Positions 1-10,296 of a stretch of DNA of 64,000 nt are shown piece by piece (the first letter of the stretch is position 1; the number at the start of each line of letters is the position of its first letter). The notes below the pieces were generated by a model. It had not been told where the DNA came from. It ran no database searches and saw only the letters and a program-made list of their open reading frames with translations. Both the position numbers and the translations under genes were made by a program. Origin of the DNA: Methanosalsum natronophilum (GTDB lineage Archaea > Halobacteriota > Methanosarcinia > Methanosarcinales > Methanosarcinaceae); assembly GCF_024808815.1 (NCBI RefSeq), contig NZ_JANUCS010000001.1:186001-250000 (forward strand), written 5' to 3'.

Positions 1-525
1 AGGATAAACCGATACACCAATTGGAACACCATATTTTTTAGCTTCTAAAACAATCTCATTTACACGTTCAACTTCTTTATCAGGTGTCTCAGATACCCCA
101 GAAGTTATAGATATCGAATCCATCTTACCTGTATCATAGGCTTTTTCTAGAAGTTTGATTACTTCCTTAAAAGATTTTATTCTGCCTCCCAGTTTCGGTA
201 CTGGACAAAACTTGCAATCAAATATACATTTTTCACTTACAGTAATATATGCTTGCCCGGGACAATGTACTAGTTCTGGCTCAATCTTACCTGTGACCAG
301 TTCTTCATTGTCATAATAAATAACAACATGGTCATTCTTAGTAAACACTTTAAGAGGAGAATCTTTATTAACTGAGAGACGTACTCTCCGATTTCCTGAT
401 TTGAAAAAAAAAGCCTTTTTACCAGCTCCGGGACCTGCTGTAGGAACCGTTAAGTCCCCCAGTGCATCTTCATCAATATCAGCAGAGCCTATAGCTATCA
501 TTTTTGCTTTTACTTCTGATTTCAT
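1..525 (-). CDS. radical SAM protein, N-terminal 175 residues (runs off window)
   Basis: The reading frame starts at an ATG at 525 and is open to the window edge, so only the N-terminal part is present. About 100 residues precede a radical SAM cluster motif, CIFDCKFC (CxxxCxxC), followed by residues typical of the first strands of a radical SAM barrel (SITSGVSE, VPIGVSVYP). The N-terminal part is beta-rich and may be a separate domain. It is divergent from gatC, 199 bp away. I do not recognise the subfamily and assign no substrate. The Cys spacing makes SAM radical chemistry likely. Confidence 0.75.
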   Translation of the reverse strand, partial: MKSEVKAKMIAIGSADIDEDALGDLTVPTAGPGAGKKAFFFKSGNRRVRLSVNKDSPLKVFTKNDHVVIYYDNEELVTGKIEPELVHCPGQAYITVSEKCIFDCKFCPVPKLGGRIKSFKEVIKLLEKAYDTGKMDSISITSGVSETPDKEVERVNEIVLEAKKYGVPIGVSVYP

Positions 526-724
526 GTAATCAAACCGCTTTTTTCATATTCACCTATTATAATAGGAAAATACATCTATACTTTAAACCTATCTCTTCGG
601 CAAATTTAATTTTTCATAATAGCAATGCCATCTAAACCATAATAAATGTAAACGCCAACATATTAATATTAAGTGTCTATTGTTTTAACATTAAACTTTA
701 AAGCTAATAATAGAGGAATCTTAG
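526..724. promoter_or_regulatory. divergent promoter region, partial radical SAM gene / gatC
   Basis: This 199-bp AT-rich spacer separates two divergent genes and should hold both promoters. I can point to no TATA box with confidence and no inverted repeat stands out. The gatC start has a weak upstream purine stretch (agaggaatctt). Confidence 0.35.
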
Positions 725-1006
725 ATGATCACAGAAGAAGATGTTGAACGTATAAGCTGGCTCGCTAGGATTGAAATTGATAGTTCTAAAAGTAAGGAGT
801 ACGCAGAACAACTAAACTCAATTCTTGATTATTTTCAACAACTTGAAGAGCTAGATACTAGTGACATAGAGCCTACATACCATGTAGATGACTTAGTGAA
901 TGTTTTAAGGAGTGATGATATTAAGCCATCATTTACCCAAGAAGAAGCACTTGAGAATTGTGAGAATAAAAAAGATGGATATTTCAAAGTTCCAGGTATA
1001 ATGTGA
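725..1006 (+). CDS. gatC: Asp-tRNA(Asn)/Glu-tRNA(Gln) amidotransferase subunit C
   Basis: The 93-residue product has the GatC pattern: N-terminal VERISWLARIEID helix, an LNSILDYFQQLEELDT helix and the central DIEPTYHV segment, ending with the FKVPGIM motif shared by the family. GatC is the small scaffold that clamps GatA to GatB. Archaea use GatDE for Gln-tRNA(Gln), so GatCAB here most likely makes Asn-tRNA(Asn) by transamidation. It is the first gene of a tight gatCAB operon, with 9 bp to gatA. Confidence 0.93.
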   Translation: MITEEDVERISWLARIEIDSSKSKEYAEQLNSILDYFQQLEELDTSDIEPTYHVDDLVNVLRSDDIKPSFTQEEALENCENKKDGYFKVPGIM

Positions 1007-1015
1007 GGATAATAA

Positions 1016-2443
1016 ATGCCAGAATGGATGAGTATAAGAGATACTAAACACAAAATCGACAATTTGTCAGCTGAAGAGGTTACTTCTTCATATCTTGATA
1101 CTATTGAAAAGAGTTCAATCAATGCCTTTACAAACATAAATAAAAAAGCAATTGAAGATGCTAAATATTATGATAAGAACCAAAGTGATTTACCGCTAGC
1201 AGGCGTACCCATCTCAATTAAAGACAATATCTCTACTAAAGGGATACCCACAACTTGTTCTTCGAGAATGTTAGAGAATTATATTCCGCCTTTTAATGCA
1301 CATGTTATTGAAAAGCTCTATGAAGCTGGTGCAATTATAATTGGTAAAACCAATATGGATGAGTTCGCAATGGGAGGATCGACAGAAACATGCTGTGGCG
1401 GAACTACCTTTAATCCATGGGACACATCAAGAGTCCCCGGAGGGTCTTCCGGAGGTAGTGCAGCAGCTTTGGCTGCAGGAGAATCACCTATTTCATTAGG
1501 ATCTGATACTGGCGGTTCTGTTAGATCGCCTGCATCTTATTGCGGAGTGGTTGCTATGAAGCCCACTTATGGCACCATCTCTAGGTACGGTTTGATATCT
1601 TATTCTAACTCGCTAGAACAAATAGGACCAATGGCAACTTGTGTCGAGGACATTGCACATATCATGGATGTTATAGCAGGGTATGATAACCGTGACAGTA
1701 CTTCTATAAAAAGAGACATAAACTATTCAGATGCTATCATAAACGATTCGGAAGGGATGAAAATTGGTGTACCAACTGAACTTATTTCCGATGGAATTAA
1801 TCCTAAGGTAGAAAAAATAGTCTGGGATGCAATACATAAAATGGAAGACTTAGGTGCTATCTGGAAAGAAGTATCATTGCCAACCACAAAATATGCATTG
1901 CCTGCATATTATATACTTGCTATGAGTGACGCTTCATCTAACCTAGCAAGGTTTGATGGTACAAGATATGGGCTACGGGTCGAAGGAAACAACTGGCATG
2001 TTATGGCATCCAAAACAAGGGCACAAGGGTTTGGGGACGAAGTTAAAAGAAGGATTTTACTTGGAACTTACGCATTATCAGCAGGTTACCACGATAAATA
2101 TTATGTTAAAGCTTTAAAAGTACGAACATTAGTCAAAAATGACTTTGATCGAGCTTTTAATGATGTTGATGTTTTGATGGGACCCACCATGGCTGATATT
2201 GCATTCAAAGTAGGTGAAAAAATCGAGGATCCATTGTCCATCTACATGACTGATATTAATAATGTACCTGTAAATCTTGCAGGCGTTCCTTCAATGTCTA
2301 TACCTTGTGGTTTTGCAGATAAAATGCCTGTTGGATTGCAAATCATTGGAAATACTTTTGATGAATCTTCGATATTAAGATGTGCATATACTTTTGAACA
2401 GAATACTAATCACCATAGAAAAAGACCTGATGGGGTGAACTAA
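1016..2443 (+). CDS. gatA: Asp-tRNA(Asn)/Glu-tRNA(Gln) amidotransferase subunit A
   Basis: This 475-residue amidase-signature enzyme hydrolyses glutamine and passes ammonia to GatB. The Ser-cisSer-Lys triad context is visible: the lysine in VPISIKDNI (about residue 67), the PGGSSGGSAAA glycine-serine motif and the nucleophile region GSDTGGSVRSPA. Length matches the family. The start ATG follows gatC by 9 bp with a GGAT-like site, and the stop codon abuts the gatB ATG, which indicates translational coupling. Confidence 0.96.
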   Translation: MPEWMSIRDTKHKIDNLSAEEVTSSYLDTIEKSSINAFTNINKKAIEDAKYYDKNQSDLPLAGVPISIKDNISTKGIPTTCSSRMLENYIPPFNAHVIEKLYEAGAIIIGKTNMDEFAMGGSTETCCGGTTFNPWDTSRVPGGSSGGSAAALAAGESPISLGSDTGGSVRSPASYCGVVAMKPTYGTISRYGLISYSNSLEQIGPMATCVEDIAHIMDVIAGYDNRDSTSIKRDINYSDAIINDSEGMKIGVPTELISDGINPKVEKIVWDAIHKMEDLGAIWKEVSLPTTKYALPAYYILAMSDASSNLARFDGTRYGLRVEGNNWHVMASKTRAQGFGDEVKRRILLGTYALSAGYHDKYYVKALKVRTLVKNDFDRAFNDVDVLMGPTMADIAFKVGEKIEDPLSIYMTDINNVPVNLAGVPSMSIPCGFADKMPVGLQIIGNTFDESSILRCAYTFEQNTNHHRKRPDGVN

Positions 2444-3862
2444 ATGAGCTATAGTAATACTGATGGGATTATGATTGGGTTGGAAATACACGTCCAGCTC
2501 AATAGACTAAAAACCAAGATGTTCTGTGGATGCTCGACCCAGTATCATAGTTCACCGCCTAATACCCATGTATGCCCTGTTTGTCTTGGATTACCAGGTG
2601 CTTTACCAGTAATAAACCAAAAAGCTGTTGAATCTGCCATGAAGGTTGGATTGGCCTTAAACTGTGAAATAGTAGAACAAACACAATTCCATAGGAAGAA
2701 CTATTATTATCCAGACCTTCCTAAAGGTTACCAAGTAAGCCAATTCGATTACCCCATTGTTAGCAATGGTAAGGTTGCAATAGAAGGTGAGGATGGCGAG
2801 CTGGTTATAAGGATTAGGAGAGCTCACATGGAAGAGGACCCTGGTAAACTTATACATATGGGATCCATTGATAAGTCTAAGGGTACCCTTATAGATTATA
2901 ACCGGTCGGGTATGGCATTATTAGAAATTGTAACTGAACCAGATATTAGAAGTCCAAAAGAAGCTAGAAGATTCTTAGATAAACTTAGAAATATACTAGA
3001 ATACCTTGATGTCTTCGATAGTGATCTAGAAGGTGCAATGAGGGTAGATGCAAATATATCGCTACAAGGTGGAGACAGAACCGAAATCAAAAATATATCA
3101 TCACATAAAGGAGCTGAAAGAGCACTTTTATACGAAATAATGCGACAAAAAAATCTTCTAAGACGTGGTGAAATTGTCACAATGGAAACCAGGCATTTTG
3201 ATGAGGCGCGTGGTGTGACAACTTCTATGAGAAGCAAAGAAGAAGAACATGATTATCGATACTTCCCAGAACCTGACCTTGTACCACTAAGAGTTAAAGA
3301 CAGAACTGAAAAATTGTTACAAGAACTACCTGAACTACCAGATGCAAAAAAAGAAAGGCTAATAAGTCAGTATTCAATTTCAGATATGCATGCAAAAGCC
3401 TTAGTCTCTAATCTAAAAATTGCTAATTTCTACGAAGAAGTAGCATCTGAGGTTAATCCAAAAGTAGCTGCAACTTGGATTGCTGATGTTTTGAAAGGAG
3501 AACTCAATTATCGTGATCTAACAATAGATGCATGCAAGGTTGAAGATATTGTCCAGCTTGTCACTATGATCATGGAAAACAAAATCACTGATAGAAGCGC
3601 AGTTGAAGTTATCAGAACATTATTAGATTCCGGTGGCAATTGCATGGAAATTGTTGAGAAAAAGGGACTTGTTAAAGTAGAAGACAATGTAGTTGAACAA
3701 GCAGTTGATGATGTATTAGGTGAAAACAAGAATGCAATCAATGATTACCTCAATGGAAAAGAGCAATCTTTGAACTTTTTAGTTGGACAAGTCATGAAAA
3801 AAACTAGAGGTAGAGCAGATCCAATGATAGTCAGAGACATCATTGCCAATCGAATCAAATAA
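2444..3862 (+). CDS. gatB: Asp-tRNA(Asn)/Glu-tRNA(Gln) amidotransferase subunit B
   Basis: This 472-residue protein begins with the GatB signature GLEIHVQL and has the Zn-binding region CGCSTQ...[12 protein letters not shown], then [14 protein letters not shown] and [17 protein letters not shown]. It phosphorylates the tRNA-bound Asp/Glu and amidates it with ammonia from GatA. The C-terminal helical tail and YqeY-like part (about 330-472) contact the tRNA and end in a typical GRADP motif. Its start directly follows the gatA stop with no gap. The next gene is 114 bp away, so the operon probably ends here. Confidence 0.96.
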   Translation: MSYSNTDGIMIGLEIHVQLNRLKTKMFCGCSTQYHSSPPNTHVCPVCLGLPGALPVINQKAVESAMKVGLALNCEIVEQTQFHRKNYYYPDLPKGYQVSQFDYPIVSNGKVAIEGEDGELVIRIRRAHMEEDPGKLIHMGSIDKSKGTLIDYNRSGMALLEIVTEPDIRSPKEARRFLDKLRNILEYLDVFDSDLEGAMRVDANISLQGGDRTEIKNISSHKGAERALLYEIMRQKNLLRRGEIVTMETRHFDEARGVTTSMRSKEEEHDYRYFPEPDLVPLRVKDRTEKLLQELPELPDAKKERLISQYSISDMHAKALVSNLKIANFYEEVASEVNPKVAATWIADVLKGELNYRDLTIDACKVEDIVQLVTMIMENKITDRSAVEVIRTLLDSGGNCMEIVEKKGLVKVEDNVVEQAVDDVLGENKNAINDYLNGKEQSLNFLVGQVMKKTRGRADPMIVRDIIANRIK

Positions 3863-3976
3863 CTAAAATACATTTTAAGTAGAGATATCAAAACAGTTAT
3901 ATTGGTTAAGATGTATGTAGCGAGGCAGATATTACTTACATGATTTTAATTATCAAATTATCAAAGGTGAAAGACT

Positions 3977-4123
3977 ATGGCACGATTCCCAGAAGCTGAA
4001 AATAGAATCCTAAACAAAAAAATATGCATGAGATGCAATGCAAGAAATGGTTCTCGTGCATCTAGATGCAGAAAATGTGGATACAAACAGCTAAGACCAA
4101 AATCAAAAGATGTGAGAGGCTGA
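3977..4123 (+). CDS. rpl40e: 50S ribosomal protein L40e
   Basis: This 48-residue basic protein reads [20 protein letters not shown] and then a second CxxC (CRKCGYKQL). The two CxxC pairs form the small zinc finger of L40e, and the lysine/arginine-rich tail fits a ribosomal protein. The ATG is preceded by AAAGGTGA eight bases upstream. It lies 8 bp before the GGGP synthase gene and is probably co-transcribed with it. Confidence 0.93.
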   Translation: MARFPEAENRILNKKICMRCNARNGSRASRCRKCGYKQLRPKSKDVRG

Positions 4124-4131
4124 TCCAATAA

Positions 4132-4878
4132 ATGGAAGTTGAAAAGTACCTCAATAAAATAGTAGAAGATGAAGGTACTGTTCATCTTACTTTAATAGAT
4201 CCTGCCTCACAAACCCCAGAAGAGGCAGGTCATATTGCCCATGAAGCTGTTAGTGGTGGAACTGATGCAATTATGGTCGGAGGTTCTACAGGCGCTGGCG
4301 GAACTATACTTGACCAAACAATTGAACAAATAAAACAAAAGGTTGCTAAACCTGTAATCTTATTCCCAGGCAACGTTGATGGAATAAGTCCAAAAGCTGA
4401 TGCAATCTTTTTTATGAGTTTATTGAACTCTCGTGATGTCAATTTTGTTGCAACTAATCAAATGATTGGTGCACCGCTTGTCTACAAGTATGGTATTGAA
4501 GCTATTTCTATGGCTTACCTGATAGTAGAGCCAGGTGGAACAGTTGGATGGGTCGGTGACGCAAAACTTATCCCAAAGAACAAGCCAGAACTTGCAGTTG
4601 CTTATTCACTCGCAGGAAAGTACCTTGGAATGCATTATACATACCTTGAAGCTGGTTCAGGTGCAAGTGAACCCATAAAACCTAGAATGATAGCAGCAAC
4701 TAAAAAAGCATTAGGTTCATCTAATAAATTAATTGTTGGTGGTGGAATCCGATCTCCAGCTGATTCTGGAAAATGTGCCGAGGCAGGTGCAGATATGATA
4801 GTTACTGGAACTATTGTCGAAGAAACTAGTGATATCAAATCAAAGGTCGAAGAAATAATAAAAGCTATCAAACAATAA
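4132..4878 (+). CDS. geranylgeranylglyceryl phosphate synthase
   Basis: This 248-residue TIM-barrel prenyltransferase joins geranylgeranyl diphosphate to sn-glycerol 1-phosphate, the first ether bond of archaeal membrane lipids. Family landmarks are HLTLIDPA near the N-terminus, the GTDAIMVGGSTG phosphate loop, PVILFPGN, and the C-terminal phosphate-binding runs YLEAGSGA, LIVGGGIRS and GADMIVTGTIVEE. Length fits PcrB/GGGPS enzymes of group II. It is 8 bp downstream of L40e. Confidence 0.93.
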   Translation: MEVEKYLNKIVEDEGTVHLTLIDPASQTPEEAGHIAHEAVSGGTDAIMVGGSTGAGGTILDQTIEQIKQKVAKPVILFPGNVDGISPKADAIFFMSLLNSRDVNFVATNQMIGAPLVYKYGIEAISMAYLIVEPGGTVGWVGDAKLIPKNKPELAVAYSLAGKYLGMHYTYLEAGSGASEPIKPRMIAATKKALGSSNKLIVGGGIRSPADSGKCAEAGADMIVTGTIVEETSDIKSKVEEIIKAIKQ

Positions 4879-4982
4879 AGTTTACTTTTTATTCATAAAT
4901 CAATTTTACATACCAATATCAGCTTTTTAAGAAGTAAAAGCTCAAATACTCAATTCATGTATCTCATTCCAAGAGGTGCGCT

Positions 4983-6677
4983 ATGCTGAAAGTAAATAAC
5001 ATAACTAAATTCTACAAGCTTGATTCTTTTGATAAAAAAGTTCTCGATAATATCTCATTTAAAGTAGATGATGGAGAAATACTTGGAATTACAGGTAAGA
5101 GTGGTAGTGGTAAAACAACATTATTAAAAGTACTCCGTGGTGTTGAAAGTTTAGATGAAGGTACAATAGAACTCAATGGTGTATCCATCAATAGTGGTTC
5201 AGGTAAAGAAGGGTCAAAGTTTCTGATAAAAAACACTGCAATTCATTTACAACGTAGTTTTGGACTTTGGAACGGTCCTGCAATCGAAAACGTTATAAGA
5301 AAACTCAGTTACATTCGAACAGGAAATGAGTCTTTACCAGAGAAGGATTCACCTTACTACGATGATATGTACAATGAAGCCTATAAATATTTAAAAATGG
5401 TAAAGCTTGATCAGAAAGCGCTCCATTCATCAAGTGCTTTAAGTGGTGGTGAAAAACAAAGACTAATTATTGCAAGACAGCTTGCTTCAAGGCCATCTTT
5501 ATTACTTCTTGATGAACCTGTAACAATGACTGGTCCGGAAACAAAACAACAGGTTTTAGATGTTTTAAAAGAGTTGAAGTTAAAACTAAATATTCCAATA
5601 ATTGTTGTTTCTCATTTACCGGAAGTCCACATGTATCTCTCTGACAGATTAGTATTTATTGAAGATGGAAAGCTAGTTGATGATGGTTTGCCTGAATCTG
5701 TTCTCAAAAATTATAACAAAGATTTGAAGCCCCGTTTAGATTTTAAAGTTAATGAAAGCAAAACTGAATGCATAAATGTAAACAATATCTCTAAAAGGCT
5801 TGTTCTTTTAAGAGTTGGAGAAGTTTTGAATATTCAAAACTTGTCCTTGAAAATAAAAAAAGGTGAAATTGTATCATTAATTGGTCCATCTGGTACGGGA
5901 AAGACCACTTTAATGAAAATAATAGAAGGACTACTTGAGCCAAAAACAGGTAATGTCTGTTATAACTTAGACGGCGACTGGATAGAAATTACCAAGTTTA
6001 GTAGGAGGAGAATGGAGCTACGCCAAAAAATCAGTATTATGCACCAAGAATTCTCACTATCTCCACATTCAACTATTAGAGAACAAATTGGGTTCAAATT
6101 AAGCATGAAAAAAAGAGGTTCTTTAGAATATGCTCAAATGAAGGCAAGTGAATTAAACATTTCAGAAGAACTTCTAGATACTATCTACCGCCTACCAGAT
6201 ATGAGTGAAAATGAAAGAGCTATGAAAATGCACCAACTGAATCTTTCAGATGATATTTACTCAAAGCTTTTCCCAAAAATAACAAACACAGACCTTGAAA
6301 ACTATTCAATCCCGATTTTTGAGTCTTTAAACCTACCTCTAGAAATTTTAGACAAAAAACCACACCATATAAGTGGCGGAGAACATGTGAGAGCTTATAT
6401 AGCTACAGCACTAGCAACATATCCAGATATTTTATTCCTTGATGAGCCTTTTGGAGATTTGGACCCAGTTACGCTAAGAGATGTAACTAATGCACTAAAA
6501 TCAATCAACAAAGATTTTGGTACAACTATTATATTTGTCAGCCATCACATTGACTTTGTGAAAGAAGCGGCAAATAGAGCTATCTTGATACTTGATGGTG
6601 AAATTGCAAATGACGGTAAACCAAGTGATGTCTGTCAAGATTTCATAGATAGAAGTAATGTAAAATACCTAAACTAG
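4983..6677 (+). CDS. atwA: methyl-coenzyme M reductase system component A2 (tandem ABC ATPase)
   Basis: The 564-residue soluble protein has two complete ABC ATPase domains and no membrane segments. Domain 1 has Walker A GKSGSGKTT (38-46), signature SGGEKQR (154-160) and Walker B LLLLDEP. Domain 2 has Walker A GPSGTGKTT (301-309), signature SGGEHVR (464-470) and LFLDEP. A long inserted helical stretch precedes the second signature. Two-domain ABC proteins of this size in methanogens are component A2, which takes part in ATP-dependent reductive activation of methyl-CoM reductase. The assignment from family knowledge is firm; the activity is not tested here. Confidence 0.9.
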   Translation: MLKVNNITKFYKLDSFDKKVLDNISFKVDDGEILGITGKSGSGKTTLLKVLRGVESLDEGTIELNGVSINSGSGKEGSKFLIKNTAIHLQRSFGLWNGPAIENVIRKLSYIRTGNESLPEKDSPYYDDMYNEAYKYLKMVKLDQKALHSSSALSGGEKQRLIIARQLASRPSLLLLDEPVTMTGPETKQQVLDVLKELKLKLNIPIIVVSHLPEVHMYLSDRLVFIEDGKLVDDGLPESVLKNYNKDLKPRLDFKVNESKTECINVNNISKRLVLLRVGEVLNIQNLSLKIKKGEIVSLIGPSGTGKTTLMKIIEGLLEPKTGNVCYNLDGDWIEITKFSRRRMELRQKISIMHQEFSLSPHSTIREQIGFKLSMKKRGSLEYAQMKASELNISEELLDTIYRLPDMSENERAMKMHQLNLSDDIYSKLFPKITNTDLENYSIPIFESLNLPLEILDKKPHHISGGEHVRAYIATALATYPDILFLDEPFGDLDPVTLRDVTNALKSINKDFGTTIIFVSHHIDFVKEAANRAILILDGEIANDGKPSDVCQDFIDRSNVKYLN

Positions 6678-6802
6678 AATTTTAAATTCTCAACATTCTC
6701 TGATTTTTGTGCTGTCTAATGGTTAGTCAAAATAGTCCACTTGTTTCTTTAAATCACAAAAATTATTTAATCTTTAAAAACAAAATAGAAGTGGTGATAT
6801 AA

Positions 6803-7126
6803 ATGCGTGAAACTATCCGAAAACTAGGTCTTATGGGGATTGGTGCATGGGCTCTAACTGAAGAAAAAGTCAATGAGCTGGTAAAAGAACTTGTGGAAAA
6901 AGGAGAAATGTCACGTGAAGAGGGGCGTATGGTATTTCAAGAGATCATTGATGAAAGGCAAAGACAAAAAGAACATATTGAAGCTAAAATCAATGAGCGA
7001 GTAAACCAAATGATAGAGCAAACAAATCTTGCTACAAAAGAAGATCTTAAAAAATTGGCTTCAAGAGTAGAAAAATTAGAAAATGCTCAAAAAGAAGAAA
7101 TGGAGAATGAAGAGAACGCTTGGTGA
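6803..7126 (+). CDS. phasin-like coiled-coil protein
   Basis: The 107-residue protein is almost entirely helical, charged and coiled-coil-like, with a single short hydrophobic patch (LGLMGIGAWALT) near the N-terminus and a C-terminal heptad-rich region (KEDLKKLASRVEKLENAQKE). This layout matches the phasin / polyhydroxyalkanoate granule-associated family found in many methanogens, where the function is unknown. It follows a 125-bp spacer after atwA, has SD-like GTGGTGAT upstream of the ATG, and is convergent with the SDR gene. Confidence 0.7.
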   Translation: MRETIRKLGLMGIGAWALTEEKVNELVKELVEKGEMSREEGRMVFQEIIDERQRQKEHIEAKINERVNQMIEQTNLATKEDLKKLASRVEKLENAQKEEMENEENAW

Positions 7127-7135
7127 TACTGATAG

Positions 7136-7942
7136 TTAAACCTTTTCCATTAAATAGTAATAAGCTATTTTAGATCTCCATTTAGCAGGTAAAATGCTTA
7201 AAACCGAATTAATTATAGCAAAACCCCTACCTGGAATTATTATTTCATTTCCTTTTTTAATCCCATTATAAGTTTGCTCTACAACTGAATTAACATCAAG
7301 AGTTAACCAAGAGTTGAAACTGTGTGTATTCTTCATACACGCCTTGATTTCAAAGTTAGTTCCACTCACTGCAGATGGACATACTACAGTCATTTTTACA
7401 TTTGAGCCAATTTCCTTAAGCTCATAAGAAACTGCACGACTAAATTGGAGAATAAAACTTTTACTTGCACCATACGTTGCCATTAAAGGATTTGGCTGAA
7501 AAGCAGTGATTGAAGAAAAGTTTATGATATAGCCATAGTCTTGTTTAAGCATGTCTTTAAGAAAAAGACGCGTTAACTCATAGACACTGCATATATGTAA
7601 GTATAGCATATTCAACTCAATATCTTTATCAATATCTTTTAAAAAGCCATAGGTACCAAATCCTGCACAGTTTATTAAAACATTTACTTTAAGGTTGTTC
7701 TCCTTAGTATATTTGTAAACTTCTAATGCTGATCCTTTTTTGGATAAATCCATTTCCAATGTATGGATCTTAGTGTTCACACCTTCATTTACCAACAACC
7801 TATATGCAGTATCTAATTCTTCCCTTGAAATTGATACCAGCAAAATATCATGACCTTCATATGCATATTTTCTAGCAAGCCCAAACCCAATTCCTTGTGA
7901 GCCACCTGTGATTAATATAGTACCTGAGTCAAACTTCCCCAT
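7136..7942 (-). CDS. short-chain dehydrogenase/reductase
   Basis: This 268-residue classical SDR has the NAD(P) loop TGGSQGIGFG at about residues 13-22, the NCAGFG motif, a catalytic serine in NFSSITAF and the YGASK catalytic Tyr-Lys pair. The C-terminal part fits the family that acts on hydrophobic ketones or ketoacyl substrates, but the substrate cannot be read. It is the last gene of a four-gene minus-strand set (28 bp after the aldehyde dehydrogenase) and is convergent with the phasin-like gene, 9 bp apart. Confidence 0.87.
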   Translation of the reverse strand: MGKFDSGTILITGGSQGIGFGLARKYAYEGHDILLVSISREELDTAYRLLVNEGVNTKIHTLEMDLSKKGSALEVYKYTKENNLKVNVLINCAGFGTYGFLKDIDKDIELNMLYLHICSVYELTRLFLKDMLKQDYGYIINFSSITAFQPNPLMATYGASKSFILQFSRAVSYELKEIGSNVKMTVVCPSAVSGTNFEIKACMKNTHSFNSWLTLDVNSVVEQTYNGIKKGNEIIIPGRGFAIINSVLSILPAKWRSKIAYYYLMEKV

Positions 7943-7970
7943 CTGCTTTACCTACATAGTATTTGTATGT

Positions 7971-9380
7971 TCAAGAAAACCATTTATGTATTTCTTTAAG
8001 TTTCTCAAGTTTTTTTTCAGAATATGGAGGATATATCAAATTCAAATTTCCCCACTTCCTGTGGATAATACTCCTCTGATTAGAAAATTCAACAAATCCA
8101 TGGAATCCAAAAGATTTACCTATACCACTATTGTTTACACCACCAAATGGTAAATTTGGATTACTATACCCCAACATATAATCATTGATTACAGATCCCC
8201 CGGCAGTAGTGTGGTTTATTAAATAGTTAATATTCTTTTTATCTTTACTTGCAATATACATGGTAAGTGGTTTTGGTCTTCTAGAAACAATATCACAGGC
8301 TTCTGAGGTTGATGAATATTTAATAACAGGAAGAATTGGCCCGAATATCTCATCGTTCATAATTTCCATATCTTCTGCAACGTTATCTAATATTGTGGGA
8401 GAAATATACAAGGAAGATTCATCAAACTCTCCTCCATAAACTACATGTGCTCCTTTTTCTAAAGCATCATTAAACATTGATTCAAGTCTCTTGAAATGTT
8501 TTTCATTGATTATTCTACCATAATCTGATGACATCTTGATATTTTCTTGGGCAGAATAGAGTTTTTCTATTGAATATATCATATTTTCCAGAAAATCATT
8601 ATATACTACATCTTTTAAGATCAGGTAATCGGGGGCAATACATGATTGACCAGTGTTTATGAATTTTGCCCATGTGCATTTCTCAGAAATCCCAGAGAGG
8701 TCCGCTGTTTCGTCAATTATGGAAGGGGATTTGCCACCAAGTTCCAATGTTACACTTGACAAGTTCTTTGCCGCTTCTGACATCACAATTTTGCCTATTT
8801 GAGGGCTACCTGTGAAAAATATATGGTCAAATGGTTTGCTCAGAAGCTCCTGTGCAATATTAGACCCTCCCTCCACAACAGCAACCTCCTTTTCATCAAA
8901 CAGGTCAGTAATCATTTTTTTAATAAATCTTGACGTGCTAGATGAAATTTCACTAGGTTTTAGAACAATTGAATTTCCTGCAGAAAGAGCATATATAAGA
9001 GGAACTATACTCAAATTTAGCGGATAGTTCCAAGGAGATATTATTAATGTTATTCCTTTCGGCTCATAATGAATATAGGATTTGGTTCCAAGTAAAGACA
9101 ATGGCCTAGATACTTTTTCAGGCTTCATCCATTTCTTAAGATTTTTTTTTACAAATGATAAATGTGCATGTATGATACCTGTTTCACTAATCAAAATCTC
9201 AGCTTTAGGTTTTTTTAGATCCGTATACATTGCATGGTAGAGTTGATCTAAATTTTTTTCATTGTTTAGATAATTCTCAATTAGTTCAAGTTTTTGTATC
9301 CTTTGCCCAGAATCAGAATTCTTTATATTATTCTGATTTTCTTTTTGCTGATTAAATAAAGCATCTATATCATTGGCCAT
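7971..9380 (-). CDS. aldehyde dehydrogenase family protein
   Basis: This 469-residue NAD(P)-dependent aldehyde dehydrogenase has the PWNYPL cofactor loop, the FTGSPQIGK Rossmann motif, the general-base glutamate in LELGGKSP and the catalytic cysteine in NTGQSCIAPDY. Length, the short N-terminus and the PFGGVNNSGIG motif resemble class 3 fatty/aromatic aldehyde dehydrogenases. Such enzymes are uncommon in methanogens. It sits between an SDR and a membrane protein in one apparent operon, so a hydrophobic aldehyde substrate is a fair inference, not a demonstrated one. Confidence 0.9.
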   Translation of the reverse strand: MANDIDALFNQQKENQNNIKNSDSGQRIQKLELIENYLNNEKNLDQLYHAMYTDLKKPKAEILISETGIIHAHLSFVKKNLKKWMKPEKVSRPLSLLGTKSYIHYEPKGITLIISPWNYPLNLSIVPLIYALSAGNSIVLKPSEISSSTSRFIKKMITDLFDEKEVAVVEGGSNIAQELLSKPFDHIFFTGSPQIGKIVMSEAAKNLSSVTLELGGKSPSIIDETADLSGISEKCTWAKFINTGQSCIAPDYLILKDVVYNDFLENMIYSIEKLYSAQENIKMSSDYGRIINEKHFKRLESMFNDALEKGAHVVYGGEFDESSLYISPTILDNVAEDMEIMNDEIFGPILPVIKYSSTSEACDIVSRRPKPLTMYIASKDKKNINYLINHTTAGGSVINDYMLGYSNPNLPFGGVNNSGIGKSFGFHGFVEFSNQRSIIHRKWGNLNLIYPPYSEKKLEKLKEIHKWFS

Positions 9381-9417
9381 AATACTTTACCACATATTAA
9401 TAATAGTTAATTATTCG

Positions 9418-10239
9418 TCATACGGCTACAAATCCAAGCATTGAAAAGATGTAGAAAATCGATAAGCTAATTGCTGCAAAGGCTTCGATTTTCCCCCAAT
9501 CCTTCTTATGTTTGAATAGGTCATTTAATGTCAAGCATATCCACAACAAAAATATATATCCTGCCATAAGCGAAAAGAAGGAAAACTCAGGGTGATACCA
9601 AGTACCTATAGTTTCTCCCGAAAACTCTGTTAAAACTGTGAAGAAACCTACAAAAGCAACCAATCTATATCCTCTAATTGATTTAAATAGAAGTACTGCA
9701 AGACCAAATTTAGCTATTATTGGAAGTAGGTTGGCTGATAGATCAAAATATAAATAATCTACGAGTATCAGTAATAAGAAAGCAATCAATATAACAAAAT
9801 TAGTTTGATTGAACCAATGTCTATTAGAGTAATTTTCTTCGAATGTCCTCCATAAATTATAGGATGACCAGAATATTGCACCATAGCCTGGAAGTATCCA
9901 GATAGGAACACCACCAATTACTCCACCTAAATATATAAAATACTCAAAATGAACCCCTATAAGTTCATGTATATAACCAAATACTGATGCGATAAAGAGA
10001 AAGAGCTTACCCCTAAACTCACTGTTTTTCCAGAAAATAAACCAGATTATAGACAAGTAAAGGAAAGGAATTATTTCGATCTCAGTTAGTTCATAAAAAA
10101 ATAACACACCATAGATAGACAAGAGCATGAACACTGTAAAATACAAGAAATTGTTTATTACAATTTTACTTTTCTTATCTATTTGACCAATGAGTGAATG
10201 AATCAGTGTATCAATATTTGTCATGCTCCCTAATAGCAC
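9418..10239 (-). CDS. polytopic membrane protein of unknown function
   Basis: This 273-residue protein has about seven to eight hydrophobic segments, with few charged loops. The conserved-looking stretch ELIGVHFEYFIYLGGVIGGV followed by PIWILPGYG recalls membrane enzymes of the carotenoid hydratase (CruF/DUF422) type, where acidic and aromatic residues face the membrane, but the match is only by eye. The GTG start at 10239 is preceded by AAAGGA with 5-base spacing; an internal ATG at 10224 has its SD too close. It lies 37 bp upstream of the aldehyde dehydrogenase and 57 bp downstream of the flavin reductase. Confidence 0.6.
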   Translation of the reverse strand: MLLGSMTNIDTLIHSLIGQIDKKSKIVINNFLYFTVFMLLSIYGVLFFYELTEIEIIPFLYLSIIWFIFWKNSEFRGKLFLFIASVFGYIHELIGVHFEYFIYLGGVIGGVPIWILPGYGAIFWSSYNLWRTFEENYSNRHWFNQTNFVILIAFLLLILVDYLYFDLSANLLPIIAKFGLAVLLFKSIRGYRLVAFVGFFTVLTEFSGETIGTWYHPEFSFFSLMAGYIFLLWICLTLNDLFKHKKDWGKIEAFAAISLSIFYIFSMLGFVAV

Positions 10240-10296
10240 ATTTATCCTTTTATAATCTTTTCATTTTCATCTTTAGTTGTACAGGTACAATAATTG